Positions 28,768-37,319 are shown, counted from the first letter of the stretch. The stretch: 64,000 nt of DNA from Streptomyces sp. Y2F8-2 (GCF_014905555.1 NZ_BNGS01000002.1:372001-436000), one strand, 5' to 3'. Notes: generated from the sequence alone by a model not told the origin. Program-made: numbers and translations.

Positions 28768-29532
28768 TCAGGAGCGTACGAGCAGCTGGAACTCGAACGA
28801 GTAGCGCGAGGCGCGGTAGGTGTGGGTGCCGAACTCCACGGCGCGGCCCGTGTCGTCGAACGTGGTGCGCTGCATGGTGAGCAGCGGGGCGCCCTCCGGC
28901 TCGCCGAGTCGTTCGCCCTCGCCCCGGCCGGCGATTCGCGCTCCGATGGACTGCCGGGCGCTGTGCAGGGTGATGCCGGCGGCGCGCATCAGCCGGTAGA
29001 GGCCGGTGGCCTCCAGCTGGTCGCTGTCGAGGTCGAGCAGGCCGGTCGGCAGGTAGTTGCACAGATATGCCATCGGCTCGCCGTGCGCGAGGCGCAGCCG
29101 TTCGACCTGGTGCACCTCCATGCCCTCGGGGACGCCCAGCGCGGCGGCGACCTCGGCGGAGGCGGGCGCGAAGGTGTTGAGGAGGACCCGGGTCGCGGGG
29201 CGCTGCCCGGCCGCCTCCAGGTCGTCGTAGAGGCTGCTCAGCTCCAGGCCGCGCTTGACCTGGCTGTGCACGACCTGGGTGCCGACGCCGCGACGGCGCA
29301 CGAGCAGGCCCTTGTCGACCAGGGACTGGATGGCCTGCCGGACCGTGGGGCGGGACAGGCCGAGCCGCCCGGCCAGTTCGATCTCGTTCCCCAGCAGGCT
29401 GCCCGGCGTCAGCTCGCCGTGCTCGATCGCGGCCTCCAGCTGCTGGGCCAGCTGGAAGTAGAGCGGCACCGGACTGCTCCGGTCGACGCTGAGCTGGAGC
29501 GGGACGGTGGGGTCCACATCTGGTTTCGGCAC
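28768..29532 (-). CDS. GntR/HutC-family transcriptional regulator with UTRA ligand domain
   Basis: The product has 254 aa. The winged HTH lies at residues 18-85 (VPLYFQLAQQLEAAIEHGEL, then LLGNEIELAGRLGLSRPTVR and LVRRRGVGTQVV). The UTRA effector domain follows, with VHQVERLRLAHGEPMAYLCN and YSFEFQLLVR at the end. HutC-type regulators usually sense a sugar or amino-acid metabolite. I start at GTG 29532 (VPKPDVDP); the upstream in-frame ATG at 29604 lies inside the divergent promoter region and would be unlikely. It sits between the importer operon and the divergent dehydrogenase and probably controls both. Confidence 0.88.
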   Translation of the reverse strand: MPKPDVDPTVPLQLSVDRSSPVPLYFQLAQQLEAAIEHGELTPGSLLGNEIELAGRLGLSRPTVRQAIQSLVDKGLLVRRRGVGTQVVHSQVKRGLELSSLYDDLEAAGQRPATRVLLNTFAPASAEVAAALGVPEGMEVHQVERLRLAHGEPMAYLCNYLPTGLLDLDSDQLEATGLYRLMRAAGITLHSARQSIGARIAGRGEGERLGEPEGAPLLTMQRTTFDDTGRAVEFGTHTYRASRYSFEFQLLVRS

Positions 29533-29581
29533 GGGGCGAGCGTAGCTCCGGCGCTTGTTGACGGGAAGTTGTGTAGTCCGG

Positions 29582-29593
29582 TTGTCCGGACAA
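29582..29593. promoter_or_regulatory. putative GntR/HutC operator
   Basis: TTGTCCGGACAA is a perfect 12-bp palindrome with the xxGTCyrGACxx layout of HutC-subfamily operators (DasR sites read TGGTCTAGACCA). GTCCGG is also repeated just before it (29577-29582). It lies in the divergent promoter region of the GntR gene and the Gfo/Idh dehydrogenase, five bases before a TTGACA box at 29598-29603. Confidence 0.6.
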
Positions 29594-29608
29594 AGCATTG
29601 ACATAGTG

Positions 29609-29622
29609 GGGGGTACACCCCC
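29609..29622. promoter_or_regulatory. GC palindrome downstream of TTGACA
   Basis: GGGGGT and ACCCCC are inverted around AC. The element lies six bases after the TTGACA box (29598-29603) and 12 bases before the dehydrogenase ATG. It may be a second operator or a hairpin in the leader. Confidence 0.35.
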
Positions 29623-29633
29623 ACGTTGGTCAC

Positions 29634-30644
29634 ATGCGCATCGGATTGATCGGAGCGGGGCGTATTGGGACATACCACGCGGCTTCCCTCAGCCGTCACC
29701 ATGAGGTGGGGTCGCTCATCATCACGGACGTCGACACCGTGCGGGCCCGTCGGCTCGCGGACCGGCTGGGCTCGACGGCGGCGCCGGGCGTGGACGAGAT
29801 CTTCACCTGGGGCGTGGACGCGGTGGTCATCACCGCGGCGACCGCGGCGCACGCCGAACTGATCGGCCGGGCGGCGCGCTCCGGGCTCCCCGTGTTCTGC
29901 GAGAAGCCGATTGCGGTGGACCTGGCGGGCACGCTGGCAGCGCTCGCCGAGGTCGACGCCGCCGGGACGGTGTTGCAGATGGGCTTCCAGCGGCGGTTCG
30001 ACGCGGGCTACACGGCGGCGCGGGAGGCCCTGCGCTCGGGTCGGCTCGGGCGGCTGCACACGGTCCGCGCGCTGACGGCCGACCAGGCACCGCCGCCGGC
30101 CGCGTATCTGCCGGTCTCCGGCGGCATCTTCCGGGACTGCCTCATCCACGACTTCGACATCCTGCGCTGGGTGACCGGACGGGAGGTGGCCGAGGTGTAC
30201 GCGACCGGGTCCGACGCGGGCGGGGCGATGTACCGGGAGGCGAACGACCTCGACACGGCGGCGGTCGTGCTCACACTGGCGGACGGCACCCTCGCCACGG
30301 CCACGGCGACACGTACGAACGGCGCGGGCTACGACGTGCGCATGGAGCTGGCGGGCGAGCTGGACACGATCGCGGTGGGCCTGGACGACCGTACGCCGAT
30401 CGCGTCCACGGAGCCCGCCGGTCCGCCGGCCGCGGACAAGCCCTGGACGGGGTTCCTGGAGCGGTTCGCACCCGCGTACGAGGCCGAGATCGCGGCGTTC
30501 GTCGAGGTGGTGCGCGGCGAGCGAGCCAACCCCTGCGACGGCGGCGAGGCACTGCAGGCCCTGCGCATCGCGGAGGCCTGCGAGCTCTCCCGCCGGGAGC
30601 GCCGCCCGGTGAAACTCGGGGAGATCCCGGGCGCCCGCCACTGA
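29634..30644 (+). CDS. Gfo/Idh/MocA-family oxidoreductase (inositol dehydrogenase-like)
   Basis: The enzyme has 336 aa. The NAD(P) Rossmann motif is RIGLIGAGRIGTYHAASLS, followed by LIITDVDTVRARRLADRLGS and VVITAATAAHAELIGRAARS. The family signature FCEKPIAVDLAGT carries the catalytic Lys of the EKP motif. The active-site His is in IFRDCLIHDFDILRWVTG (D-x3-H). Its products could be inositol or a related polyol ketone. ATG 29634 lies only 12 bases after the palindrome and has no clear Shine-Dalgarno. It is divergent from the GntR gene and next to the sugar importer, so it probably oxidises the imported compound. Confidence 0.91.
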   Translation: MRIGLIGAGRIGTYHAASLSRHHEVGSLIITDVDTVRARRLADRLGSTAAPGVDEIFTWGVDAVVITAATAAHAELIGRAARSGLPVFCEKPIAVDLAGTLAALAEVDAAGTVLQMGFQRRFDAGYTAAREALRSGRLGRLHTVRALTADQAPPPAAYLPVSGGIFRDCLIHDFDILRWVTGREVAEVYATGSDAGGAMYREANDLDTAAVVLTLADGTLATATATRTNGAGYDVRMELAGELDTIAVGLDDRTPIASTEPAGPPAADKPWTGFLERFAPAYEAEIAAFVEVVRGERANPCDGGEALQALRIAEACELSRRERRPVKLGEIPGARH

Positions 30645-30942
30645 CCGGCGGCCGGATCGGGTCGGCGGCCCGATCGGGTCCCGTCCGCGTGCGGTTTCAG
30701 GCCTGGCAACGGGGCCGGCGGCGTGCGCCTTCGACCGGCGGCTGCCGGCGGGCGAAGAGACCGGGTCGCGGGCCGCCACGCGCCGCACCGTGTCGACCGC
30801 CGCCGGGCATCCGGGCCTGCTCCCGGCCGCTGCCGCACTGATACCCGTAGGGCATCACAGCCGCCCGAACAGGTCTTGGACGCCTTCCTCGGGTCCGGCG
30901 CACGCTGAATGCGACGTTCTGGACCGTACGAAGGGCAAGGCG
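30645..30942. other. intergenic stretch with no gene recognised
   Basis: This stretch of just under 300 bases holds GC-rich sequence and no plausible gene. The promoter of the epimerase gene is probably here. Confidence 0.5.
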
Positions 30943-31800
30943 ATGAAGGTTTTCCTCACCGGTGGTTCCGGTTACCTGGGCAAGGCGACGATCACCGCGC
31001 TGATCCGGCACGGACACGCCGTCGAGGCACTGGCCCGCAGCGAACGCTCCGCGGACGCGGTCCGCGCACGGGGTGCCCTCCCGGTGATGGGCGGGCTGGA
31101 CGACCTGGAGGTGCTCAACGCCGCCGCGGCTCGGGCCGAGGCCGTCGTGCACCTGGCCCAGGCGGACAGCGGGGAGGCCGACAAGGCCGCCGCCGACGCC
31201 ATGCAGGACGGCGTCGGCACGGGGACGTACGTGCACACGGGCGGCACCTGGGTCTACGGCGACACCGACGGGGTGGCCGACGAAACCGCGCCCTGGAACC
31301 CGCCCGCCCTGGTCGCCTGGCGGCGCCCCGTGGAGGAGGCCGTCCTCCAGCGGGCGGCGCGCGGCGGACGACCCGTGGTCGTCCGGCCCGGGCTGCTCTA
31401 CGGCGGAGAGAACCGGCTGATCGACATGTTCTTCACCGCACCCGGCAGGCAGGCGGGCGCGATCCCCTACATCGGCGACGGCGCCAACCACTGGGCGCTG
31501 GTCCACGTCGACGACATCGCGGAGCTCTACGTCGCCGCCCTGAAGGCGAAGGCCGGTTCCGTCTACGTCGGCGTGGGCGGAGTGAATCCCACGGCCAAGG
31601 ACGTGGCGCTGGCCATCAGCCGGTCGGCCGGCCTCGACGGGAAGACGGAGTCGATCTCCCTGAAGCAGGCGCGGGAGCAGATGGGCCCCATCGCGGACGC
31701 CTTCGCCCTCGACCAGCAGCTCACCCCGTCCCGCGCTCGCGCGGAGCTGGGGTGGACGCCCGGCCACACCGACCCGCTGGCGGTCCTTGCCCGCGGCTGA
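30943..31800 (+). CDS. NAD(P)-dependent epimerase/dehydratase (extended SDR)
   Basis: The enzyme has 285 aa. The Rossmann glycine motif is KVFLTGGSGYLGKATITALI, the cofactor strand is VVHLAQADSGEADKAAADAM, and the SDR Ser/Tyr region is VHTGGTWVYGDTDGVADE, in which TWVYG replaces the classical YxxxK. The end includes WALVHVDDIAELYVAALKAK and LGWTPGH. ATG 30943 has AAGG nearby upstream. Its substrate is unknown. The LysR gene follows on the same strand after 109 bases and may regulate it. Confidence 0.87.
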   Translation: MKVFLTGGSGYLGKATITALIRHGHAVEALARSERSADAVRARGALPVMGGLDDLEVLNAAAARAEAVVHLAQADSGEADKAAADAMQDGVGTGTYVHTGGTWVYGDTDGVADETAPWNPPALVAWRRPVEEAVLQRAARGGRPVVVRPGLLYGGENRLIDMFFTAPGRQAGAIPYIGDGANHWALVHVDDIAELYVAALKAKAGSVYVGVGGVNPTAKDVALAISRSAGLDGKTESISLKQAREQMGPIADAFALDQQLTPSRARAELGWTPGHTDPLAVLARG

Positions 31801-31909
31801 CGACCCGCGGTCGATCCTCGGCGCCGGGTTGGCGGGCCCCGGTCTCGGCGGCGCGGCCGGCACGGTCGGAGGTAGATTCATCTGGAACGAAGACGGGCGG
31901 TGCGGAGCT

Positions 31910-32797
31910 GTGGACGTCGACCTGCGGAAGCTCAGGTACTTCGTGGCGGTGGCCGAGGAACTCCACTTCGGCCGCGCCGCCGAACGCCTGCACATCGCCC
32001 AGCCGGTTCTGTCCCGGCAGATCCGCGCCCTCGAGGAGGAGCTGCGGGCAGAGCTGTTCGTCCGTGACCGCCGCGGCACGATGCTCACCCCGGCGGGCGA
32101 GCAGTTGCGGGAGGACGCACCCCCGCTCCTCGCCGCGTCCGAGGCACTGCTCCGGCGGGTCACCTCCGCGGCCAGGGGCACGCCCACCTTCACGATCGGC
32201 TTCATGCCCGGCATCACCGTGACGCCCGCGGTGCGCACCCTGACCTCGCGCCGCCCGGGGCTCACCGTGCGGCTGCTGCGCACGAGCTGGGTCGACCAGG
32301 TGGAAGTGCTGCACGACGGCCGGGCGGACGTGAGCATCGTCCGTCTGCCGATCGACCGACAAGGCCTCCAGGTGGTGCCGTTGTTCCAGGAGCCCCGGGT
32401 CGTCGTCCTGCCCCTGGACCACCCCCTGGCCGGCAAGCAGTCGGTGGCCATCGCGGACCTGGCCGCCGATCACCTGTTGCAGGACCCGGACGCCGTGCCG
32501 GAGTGGCGCGACGTGGCCCTCGAGATGCGCGAGCGCGACCGGCCCGAGGTGCCCCAAATCCATCAGGTCGAGGAGAAGCTGGAGCTCGTGGCCTCCGGAG
32601 CCGGAGTCTGTGTGATCCCGCTGTCCACGGCCGGCTTCTACACGCGCCCGGACGTCGTTCCCGTACCGGTCGAGGACATCGGCCCCAACCACGTGTGCCT
32701 GGCGTGGATGGCCACCCGGCGTTCCCCGCTCATCCGCGAGTTCGCCGAGGCGGCTTCGAGCATCGCGCCTCCCCGGTCCGACGCGGTGCCGCAGTGA
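31910..32797 (+). CDS. LysR-family transcriptional regulator
   Basis: The protein has 295 aa. The HTH is at residues 3-62: DLRKLRYFVAVAEELHFGRA, LHIAQPVLSRQIRALEEELR, FVRDRRGTMLTPAGEQLRED. The effector domain follows, with TIGFMPGITVTPAVRTLTSR and LVASGAGVCVIPLSTAGFYT. I start at GTG 31910 (VDVDLRKLRYF), close after a CGGAG; the frame is open from 31787 but that overlaps the preceding stop. The target may be the epimerase upstream, though LysR genes are more often divergent from theirs. Confidence 0.87.
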   Translation: MDVDLRKLRYFVAVAEELHFGRAAERLHIAQPVLSRQIRALEEELRAELFVRDRRGTMLTPAGEQLREDAPPLLAASEALLRRVTSAARGTPTFTIGFMPGITVTPAVRTLTSRRPGLTVRLLRTSWVDQVEVLHDGRADVSIVRLPIDRQGLQVVPLFQEPRVVVLPLDHPLAGKQSVAIADLAADHLLQDPDAVPEWRDVALEMRERDRPEVPQIHQVEEKLELVASGAGVCVIPLSTAGFYTRPDVVPVPVEDIGPNHVCLAWMATRRSPLIREFAEAASSIAPPRSDAVPQ

Positions 32798-32908
32798 CCG
32801 GGCCGCGGTCACGCCGTCACCCGGCGATCTCCTCCCGGAACCTGACCGCTGGACACCGTGAGCCCTAAGGGCCCCGCTCGTCCTGGACGTCTTCTCCGGC
32901 GCCCCGGA

Positions 32909-32949
32909 GAGCCGGGGGTCCGGCCGAGTGCGGACCGGACCCCCGGCTC
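32909..32949. terminator. bidirectional intrinsic terminator
   Basis: GAGCCGGGGGTCCGG (32909-32923) and CCGGACCCCCGGCTC (32935-32949) pair perfectly over 15 bp with an 11-nt loop. It sits between the convergent LysR and RNase genes and can end both transcripts. Confidence 0.82.
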
Positions 32950-32964
32950 GTGGTGACCGCTCGG

Positions 32965-33360
32965 TCAGCAGCCGAAGTCGATCAGGTCGAACGTCGCGTA
33001 GTGGTCTGAGGTGTAGTAGTCCTCCTGGTACTCCTCGCCCGTGACGACGCGGCGGGCGCCACGCGTGGAGGAGCCGGGGGTGATGACGGTGTACTCGTGG
33101 TAGTAGCCGTAGGACTGGCCGGGGAGTACGCCTTCGCGGTTGGAGAAGACGGTGCCGTCCTGCGAGTACGGGAAGGGGCCGCCCTGGTCGATCAGGTCGA
33201 GGGTGTCGTGGGCCTGGGACGGCAGGTCGCTGTAGCAGATGCTGCCGACCGAGGTGGCGGCGGCGTCCGCCGTGGTGGCGGAGACGGTGCCGCCCATGAG
33301 GAGGGCGGACAGGAGTGCGGCTGCGGCGCCGATCCGGGTGGCGCGTGTGGGGGTTCTCAT
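32965..33360 (-). CDS. secreted guanyl-specific ribonuclease (RNase Sa type)
   Basis: The 131-aa precursor has a Sec signal peptide (residues 1-35, TADAAA cleavage region) and a mature chain of about 96 residues, the size of RNase Sa. Numbering is offset by exactly 35 from mature RNase Sa: the catalytic set Glu54, Arg65, Arg69, His85 falls on Glu89, Arg100, Arg104, His120, and the disulphide pair Cys7-Cys96 on Cys42-Cys131. The core reads GPFPYSQDGTVFSNREGVLP, then YGYYHEYTVITPG. It cleaves RNA after guanosine outside the cell. No barstar-like inhibitor gene is visible near it. Confidence 0.94.
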   Translation of the reverse strand: MRTPTRATRIGAAAALLSALLMGGTVSATTADAAATSVGSICYSDLPSQAHDTLDLIDQGGPFPYSQDGTVFSNREGVLPGQSYGYYHEYTVITPGSSTRGARRVVTGEEYQEDYYTSDHYATFDLIDFGC

Positions 33361-33479
33361 GGCGGCATGATGACGCGCGTAGACAATGGCATGTCAATGA
33401 CAATCGACGAGATTTTCACGTCAAGTGCCAAGTGTTTTCGGCGAGTTAACCTGCCGCCCGCCGCGGCCCCTGGGGCGGC

Positions 33480-33515
33480 GGGCGGTTGCGGACGCGCCGG
33501 GCGGTTGCGGACGCG
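33480..33515. repeat. two tandem copies of a 17-bp repeat
   Basis: GGGCGGTTGCGGACGCG occurs at 33480-33496 and again at 33499-33515, a 19-bp period, directly before a GC palindrome. It lies between the AIM24 gene and the RNase gene, with no coding potential. Confidence 0.6.
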
Positions 33516-33533
33516 GCGGGCGGCCGCCCGCCG
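33514..33533 (-). terminator. candidate terminator of the AIM24 gene
   Basis: The 20-bp palindrome CGGCGGGCGGCCGCCCGCCG starts 19 bases after the AIM24 stop codon on the minus strand. A stem of ten GC pairs with no T tract is common for Streptomyces terminators. Confidence 0.5.
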
Positions 33534-33551
33534 GGAGCTCGGCGGCCGGGC

Positions 33552-34370
33552 TCACCCCGCGTGGGTCGAGAAGAGCCCGCCGGTCGGCCCCTGCTTGTCG
33601 CCCCCCTGCGCCTTCTTCAACGCGTTGGCGAGGCTCTCGATGGTCAGGGACTGAAGGATCACGCGGCCGTTGCCCTCCAGGGTGGCCAGGGACAGTCCCT
33701 CGCCGCCGAAGACCATGTTCATGATCCCCTGGCGGTTGAGGCCGCCGACGCGCTGGACGCCGTACTGGATGCCCTCCTCGAAGGCGACCACGCACCCGGT
33801 GTCCACCTCGATGCGACCGCCGAAGTCGGCGGGGTTGAGGTCGATGAAGTTGCCCGCGCCGGCGATGATCACGGTGCCGTGTCCGGTGAACTTCTCCAGG
33901 ATGAAGCCCTCGCCGCCGCTCATGCCGGTGCGGCCGCCTGCGAAGGCGATGCCGAAGTCGACGGTCGACTCGGCGGCCACGAAGGCGTCCTTCTCCGCGA
34001 ACCACGCGCGCGTGCCGTCGAGTTCCAGCGCCCGCATCTCGCCGGGCAGCACGCCCGCGAAGCCGACGGTGCCCTCGCCGCCCTGCGCGGTGAAGTACTG
34101 GAACGCCAGCGACTCGCCCGCGAGCGCGCGCTGGCCGACCTGCATGGCGGTGCCCATGGCCTGACGGAGGAAGCCGCCCATGCCGCCGCCACCGGCTCCG
34201 CCCTGGGACGGGCCGCCGCCGTTCGACGGACCGGACAGGCGGGTCTCCATGGTGACGTTCGTGGTCTTGAAGAGGAACTTGCCCGCCTCGCAGTACACGG
34301 TCTGGCCCGGGTGCAGGTTGACGACCGCCATCTGCATGGCGTTGCCGACGATTTCTTGCTGAAGAGTCAC
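33552..34370 (-). CDS. AIM24-family protein (TIGR00266-like)
   Basis: The protein has 272 aa with the AIM24 beta-sandwich repeats: TLQQEIVGNAMQMAVVNLHP, TVYCEAGKFLFKTTNVTMET, and AGESLAFQYFTAQGGEGTVG. The C-terminal half includes VDFGIAFAGGRTGMSGGEGF and ILEKFTGHGTVIIAGAGNFI. A glycine-rich insert (residues 51-75) joins the sheets. The family is widespread and its bacterial function is not established. I start at GTG 34370 because relatives begin (M)TLQQEIVGNAMQ; there is no minus-strand Shine-Dalgarno before it, so it may be leaderless. The allantoicase gene lies upstream, separated by a terminator. Confidence 0.88.
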   Translation of the reverse strand: MTLQQEIVGNAMQMAVVNLHPGQTVYCEAGKFLFKTTNVTMETRLSGPSNGGGPSQGGAGGGGMGGFLRQAMGTAMQVGQRALAGESLAFQYFTAQGGEGTVGFAGVLPGEMRALELDGTRAWFAEKDAFVAAESTVDFGIAFAGGRTGMSGGEGFILEKFTGHGTVIIAGAGNFIDLNPADFGGRIEVDTGCVVAFEEGIQYGVQRVGGLNRQGIMNMVFGGEGLSLATLEGNGRVILQSLTIESLANALKKAQGGDKQGPTGGLFSTHAG

Positions 34371-34539
34371 GGGAGGAGAACGCGACGGACGGGGCGAAGA
34401 GTTCCGGCCGTCCGAGGACGGTTCCCGTTCGCCGCCGTCCTGCCGACGCCCCGGCCGGGATCGCACAGGTGCACGTGGCGGTAGGACGCGGGCGCGCACC
34501 GGCGCGACCGGCCCGGCCGCGCCCCCGGCGCCCCGCCGG

Positions 34540-34575
34540 GCTGACACACGCCACGCGCGCGTGGCGTGTGTCAGC
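34540..34575 (-). terminator. 36-bp perfect palindrome, terminator of the allantoicase mRNA
   Basis: An 18-base arm (34540-34557, starting GCTGACACACGCCACG) is followed directly by its exact inverted copy (34558-34575). The allantoicase stop codon (34571-34573 on the minus strand) is embedded in the right arm, so the hairpin begins inside the gene end. Confidence 0.78.
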
Positions 34576-35686
34576 CGCCCAGTTCCTGGTGGCGTGCCGC
34601 CAGCCGGTTCGCCCCCTCCTGTGTCAGGGAGCCGTGCAGGCGCAGGCGGGAGATGCCGCCGTCCGGGTAGATGTCCACGCGCGCGTGGGTGCCGATCGCC
34701 GGGGCCGGGAGGGCGAAGCGGTGGTCGGTGTCGGGCTGGAGGCGGGTGCGCGGGAGGATCTCACGCCAGTCGCCGTCCTCACCGTCCTTGACGGAGACCG
34801 ACGCCCAGCCCGCCGCATTGCCCTTCAGGTAGGCCGTGCCGATCTCGATCGCCCGGATCTGCGCCTGCTCCACCAGCCGGTAGCGGATCCAGTCGTGACC
34901 CCGGTCGCGACGGCGCCGTGTCTCCCAGCCGTCGTCCATCTTCCGGGAGCGGCCCGGCTGGATGGTGTTGGTGGCGGGCGAGTAGAAGAGGTCGGAGGCG
35001 TCCTCCACCCGGCCCCCGTTCTCCAGGGCCACCACGTCGAAGGTGCCGAGCACCTCCAGCCACGCCGGGTCCGGCACGACCTCGCCGTGGACGCGCAGGC
35101 GTGCGATGCCCCCGTCGGGGTGCTGGTTCAGCCTGAGGTGGGTGAAGCGCTGTTCCACGTCCACCTCGAAGCCGTTGGCGGCGTGGCCGCCGACCGGGGT
35201 GCGCGGCACCAGCATCGTCCACTTCACGTCGTCCCCGAGCAGTTCCTCCGGTGACGGGCAGCCGGCGACCGACGTGCCCTCGACGGACACCGCCTGCGGG
35301 TAGTTGCCCCGGAAGTGGGCCGTGTCGACGACGACGCCCCGTACGACGCCGGGCGCGCCGAGGCGTACCAGCGCCCAGTCGTGGTCGTCCTGTGCGGGCC
35401 ACGGGTGCCCGGCCGAGGCGCCCCGGCGGCGGCGCGTCTCCCAGCCGTCCATGACCTTGCCCTTGTGACCGAAGTGCTCGGGGTCGAACTCGGCGCGCCC
35501 GGGCACCAGAAGGTTCTCGCGCTCGGCGAAGAACTCGTCGTTGGCGGCGATGACCCCGGCGCCGAGCCGGCGGTCGGCGAGGTCGGCGTACCGGGTGAAG
35601 GGGAAGTCGGCGGTGCGGTAGTCCGCGTAGGGGTCGCCGCCCCGGTAGGGGTTCGCGTCGCCCGTGAAACTCGGAATCGCCGTCAC
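34571..35686 (-). CDS. alc: allantoicase
   Basis: The enzyme cleaves allantoate to ureidoglycolate and urea in purine-ring catabolism. Its 371 aa contain two tandem allantoicase domains, seen as a repeated element: KVMDGWETRRRRGASAGHPW near residue 80 and KMDDGWETRRRRDRGHDWIR near residue 250. The N-terminal DLADRRLGAGVIAANDEFFA is a family block. AAGGAAG lies about nine bases before ATG 35686. It follows allantoinase by 60 bases on the same strand, so the two genes are one operon. The order allantoinase, allantoicase matches the order of reactions. Confidence 0.95.
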   Translation of the reverse strand: MTAIPSFTGDANPYRGGDPYADYRTADFPFTRYADLADRRLGAGVIAANDEFFAERENLLVPGRAEFDPEHFGHKGKVMDGWETRRRRGASAGHPWPAQDDHDWALVRLGAPGVVRGVVVDTAHFRGNYPQAVSVEGTSVAGCPSPEELLGDDVKWTMLVPRTPVGGHAANGFEVDVEQRFTHLRLNQHPDGGIARLRVHGEVVPDPAWLEVLGTFDVVALENGGRVEDASDLFYSPATNTIQPGRSRKMDDGWETRRRRDRGHDWIRYRLVEQAQIRAIEIGTAYLKGNAAGWASVSVKDGEDGDWREILPRTRLQPDTDHRFALPAPAIGTHARVDIYPDGGISRLRLHGSLTQEGANRLAARHQELGG

Positions 35687-35746
35687 GATGATCAGTTCTT
35701 CCTTTCGGTGTCGCCCGCTGCGGGCGCGGGAGTCGATGCGGGCGGT

Positions 35747-37087
35747 TCAGTCGGTCCTGCCGAGCAGGCGTCCCTTCGGCCCGGTGAACTCGCCGTCGGC
35801 CACGATCCGTTCGCCGCGGAGCCAGGTGGACCTGACGACGCCGTGCAGGGTCCTCCCCGCGTACGCGGTGACCCGGTTGCGGTGCTGGAGGGCCGCCGGG
35901 TCCACGGTGAAGGTCTCCTCGGGCGCGAGCACGGCGAAGTCCGCGTCGTGGCCCGCCGCGATGGCACCCTTGCGGCCCTGGAGCCCCACCAGCCGGGCCG
36001 TACGCTCGGACATCCAGCGGACCACGTCCTGCAGGCCGTGCCCCCGTCTGCGCGCCTCGGTCCACACCGCGGCCAGGCTCAGTTGCAGGCCCGAAATGCC
36101 GCCCCAGGCGGTGGCGAAGTCGCCGGTCTTCAGGTCGGCGGTCGACGGGGAGTGGTCGGTGACGACGCAGTCGATCGTGCCGTCCGCCAGCGCCTGCCAC
36201 AGCAGATCCTGGTTGGCGGCCTCGCGGATGGGCGGGCAGCACTTGAACTCGCTGGCCCCGTCGGGCACTTCCTCGGCGGTCAGGGTGAGGTAGTGCGGGC
36301 AGGTCTCCACCGTGATCCGTACGCCCTCCGCCTTGGCGGCGGCGATCAGCGGCAGCGCGTCGCTGGAGGAGAGGTGCAGCACGTGCACCCGCGCGTTGAA
36401 CCGTTTCGCCTGGTCGATGAGGTGCGCGATGGCCGTGTCCTCCGCGTGCCGGGGCCGGGAGGCGAGGAAGTCCGCGTACCGGGGACCGCCCTGCTGCGGG
36501 GCGGCGGCGAGGTGACGCGGGTCCTCCGCATGCACGATCAGCAGCCCGTCGAACCCGGCGATCTCGGCCAGGGAGCGGGCCAGTTGCTCCTGGTCGAGGT
36601 GCGGGAACTCGTCCACGCCCGAGGGTGACAGGAACGCCTTGAAGCCGAAGACGCCCGCGTCGTGCAGCGGCCTGAGGTCCTTGACGTTGTCGGGCAGCGC
36701 GCCGCCCCAGAAGCCGACGTCGATGTGGGCCTTGCCGGCTGCGACGTCCTGCTTGGTGCGGAGGTGGGCGACCGTCGTGGTCGGGGGCACCGAGTTGAGC
36801 GGCATGTCGATCAACGTGGTGATGCCGCCTGCCGCCGCCGCGCGGGTGGCGGTCCAGAAGCCCTCCCACTCGGTGCGGCCCGGGTCGTTGACGTGCACGT
36901 GTGTGTCGACGAGGCCGGGCAGCAGGACGTCGTCGCCCAGGTCCTCCAGGCGGGCCCCGGCCGGTACGCCGGCGTCGTACGGCAGGACGGCCGTGATCGT
37001 GCCGCCGGCGACCGCGACCGACGCGGCGCGCGTGCCCTCGGGGGTGATCACGCGCGTGGAGCGCAGCACCAGTTCAGCGTCGGACAC
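35747..37087 (-). CDS. allantoinase
   Basis: The enzyme hydrolyses allantoin to allantoate. Its 446 aa belong to the cyclic amidohydrolase (dihydroorotase) family. The metal site is [20 protein letters not shown] (HxH), the carboxylated Lys is in [12 protein letters not shown], then come [24 protein letters not shown] and the final ligand Asp in VVTDHSPS. I start at GTG 37087 with GAGAGGGG upstream; the frame runs open to 37543, antisense to allR. Two inverted repeats in the 230-base gap to allR are likely operators. It is the first gene of the allantoin operon. Confidence 0.95.
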   Translation of the reverse strand: MSDAELVLRSTRVITPEGTRAASVAVAGGTITAVLPYDAGVPAGARLEDLGDDVLLPGLVDTHVHVNDPGRTEWEGFWTATRAAAAGGITTLIDMPLNSVPPTTTVAHLRTKQDVAAGKAHIDVGFWGGALPDNVKDLRPLHDAGVFGFKAFLSPSGVDEFPHLDQEQLARSLAEIAGFDGLLIVHAEDPRHLAAAPQQGGPRYADFLASRPRHAEDTAIAHLIDQAKRFNARVHVLHLSSSDALPLIAAAKAEGVRITVETCPHYLTLTAEEVPDGASEFKCCPPIREAANQDLLWQALADGTIDCVVTDHSPSTADLKTGDFATAWGGISGLQLSLAAVWTEARRRGHGLQDVVRWMSERTARLVGLQGRKGAIAAGHDADFAVLAPEETFTVDPAALQHRNRVTAYAGRTLHGVVRSTWLRGERIVADGEFTGPKGRLLGRTD

Positions 37088-37161
37088 CCGGGCCCCTCTC
37101 TGCCGCCGTCCCGTTCCGGTCGACTTCCGGATGACGGGATTTACATCCGCGTAACGGAATT

Positions 37162-37176
37162 CAACGTTCTGTTGAA
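37162..37176. promoter_or_regulatory. putative AllR operator, allantoinase promoter
   Basis: TCAACGTTCTGTTGA has perfect arms TCAAC/GTTGA around five bases. It lies 75 bases upstream of the allantoinase start codon. Near-identical sites occur before malate synthase (39342-39356) and before the urate operon (63664-63678). Confidence 0.65.
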
Positions 37177-37272
37177 GGAGTCTTCCCTCCCGCACCCGCG
37201 TCGTCAAGGGCACAATTCCTCCTGACACCCGGGCTGTACCGACTCCGGCGAACCCTGGACGTTTCCGTGTAG

Positions 37273-37288
37273 CGGAATTAGAATTCCG
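37273..37288. promoter_or_regulatory. second palindrome in the allR/allantoinase intergenic region
   Basis: CGGAATT (37273-37279) and AATTCCG (37282-37288) are exact inverted copies around AG, 31 bases before the allR start. A half copy, ACGGAATT, overlaps the left edge of the first operator (37155-37162). It may serve autoregulation. Confidence 0.5.
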
Positions 37289-37319
37289 AAACGCAGAACA
37301 CAGCCGAAAGGAACGCGCC

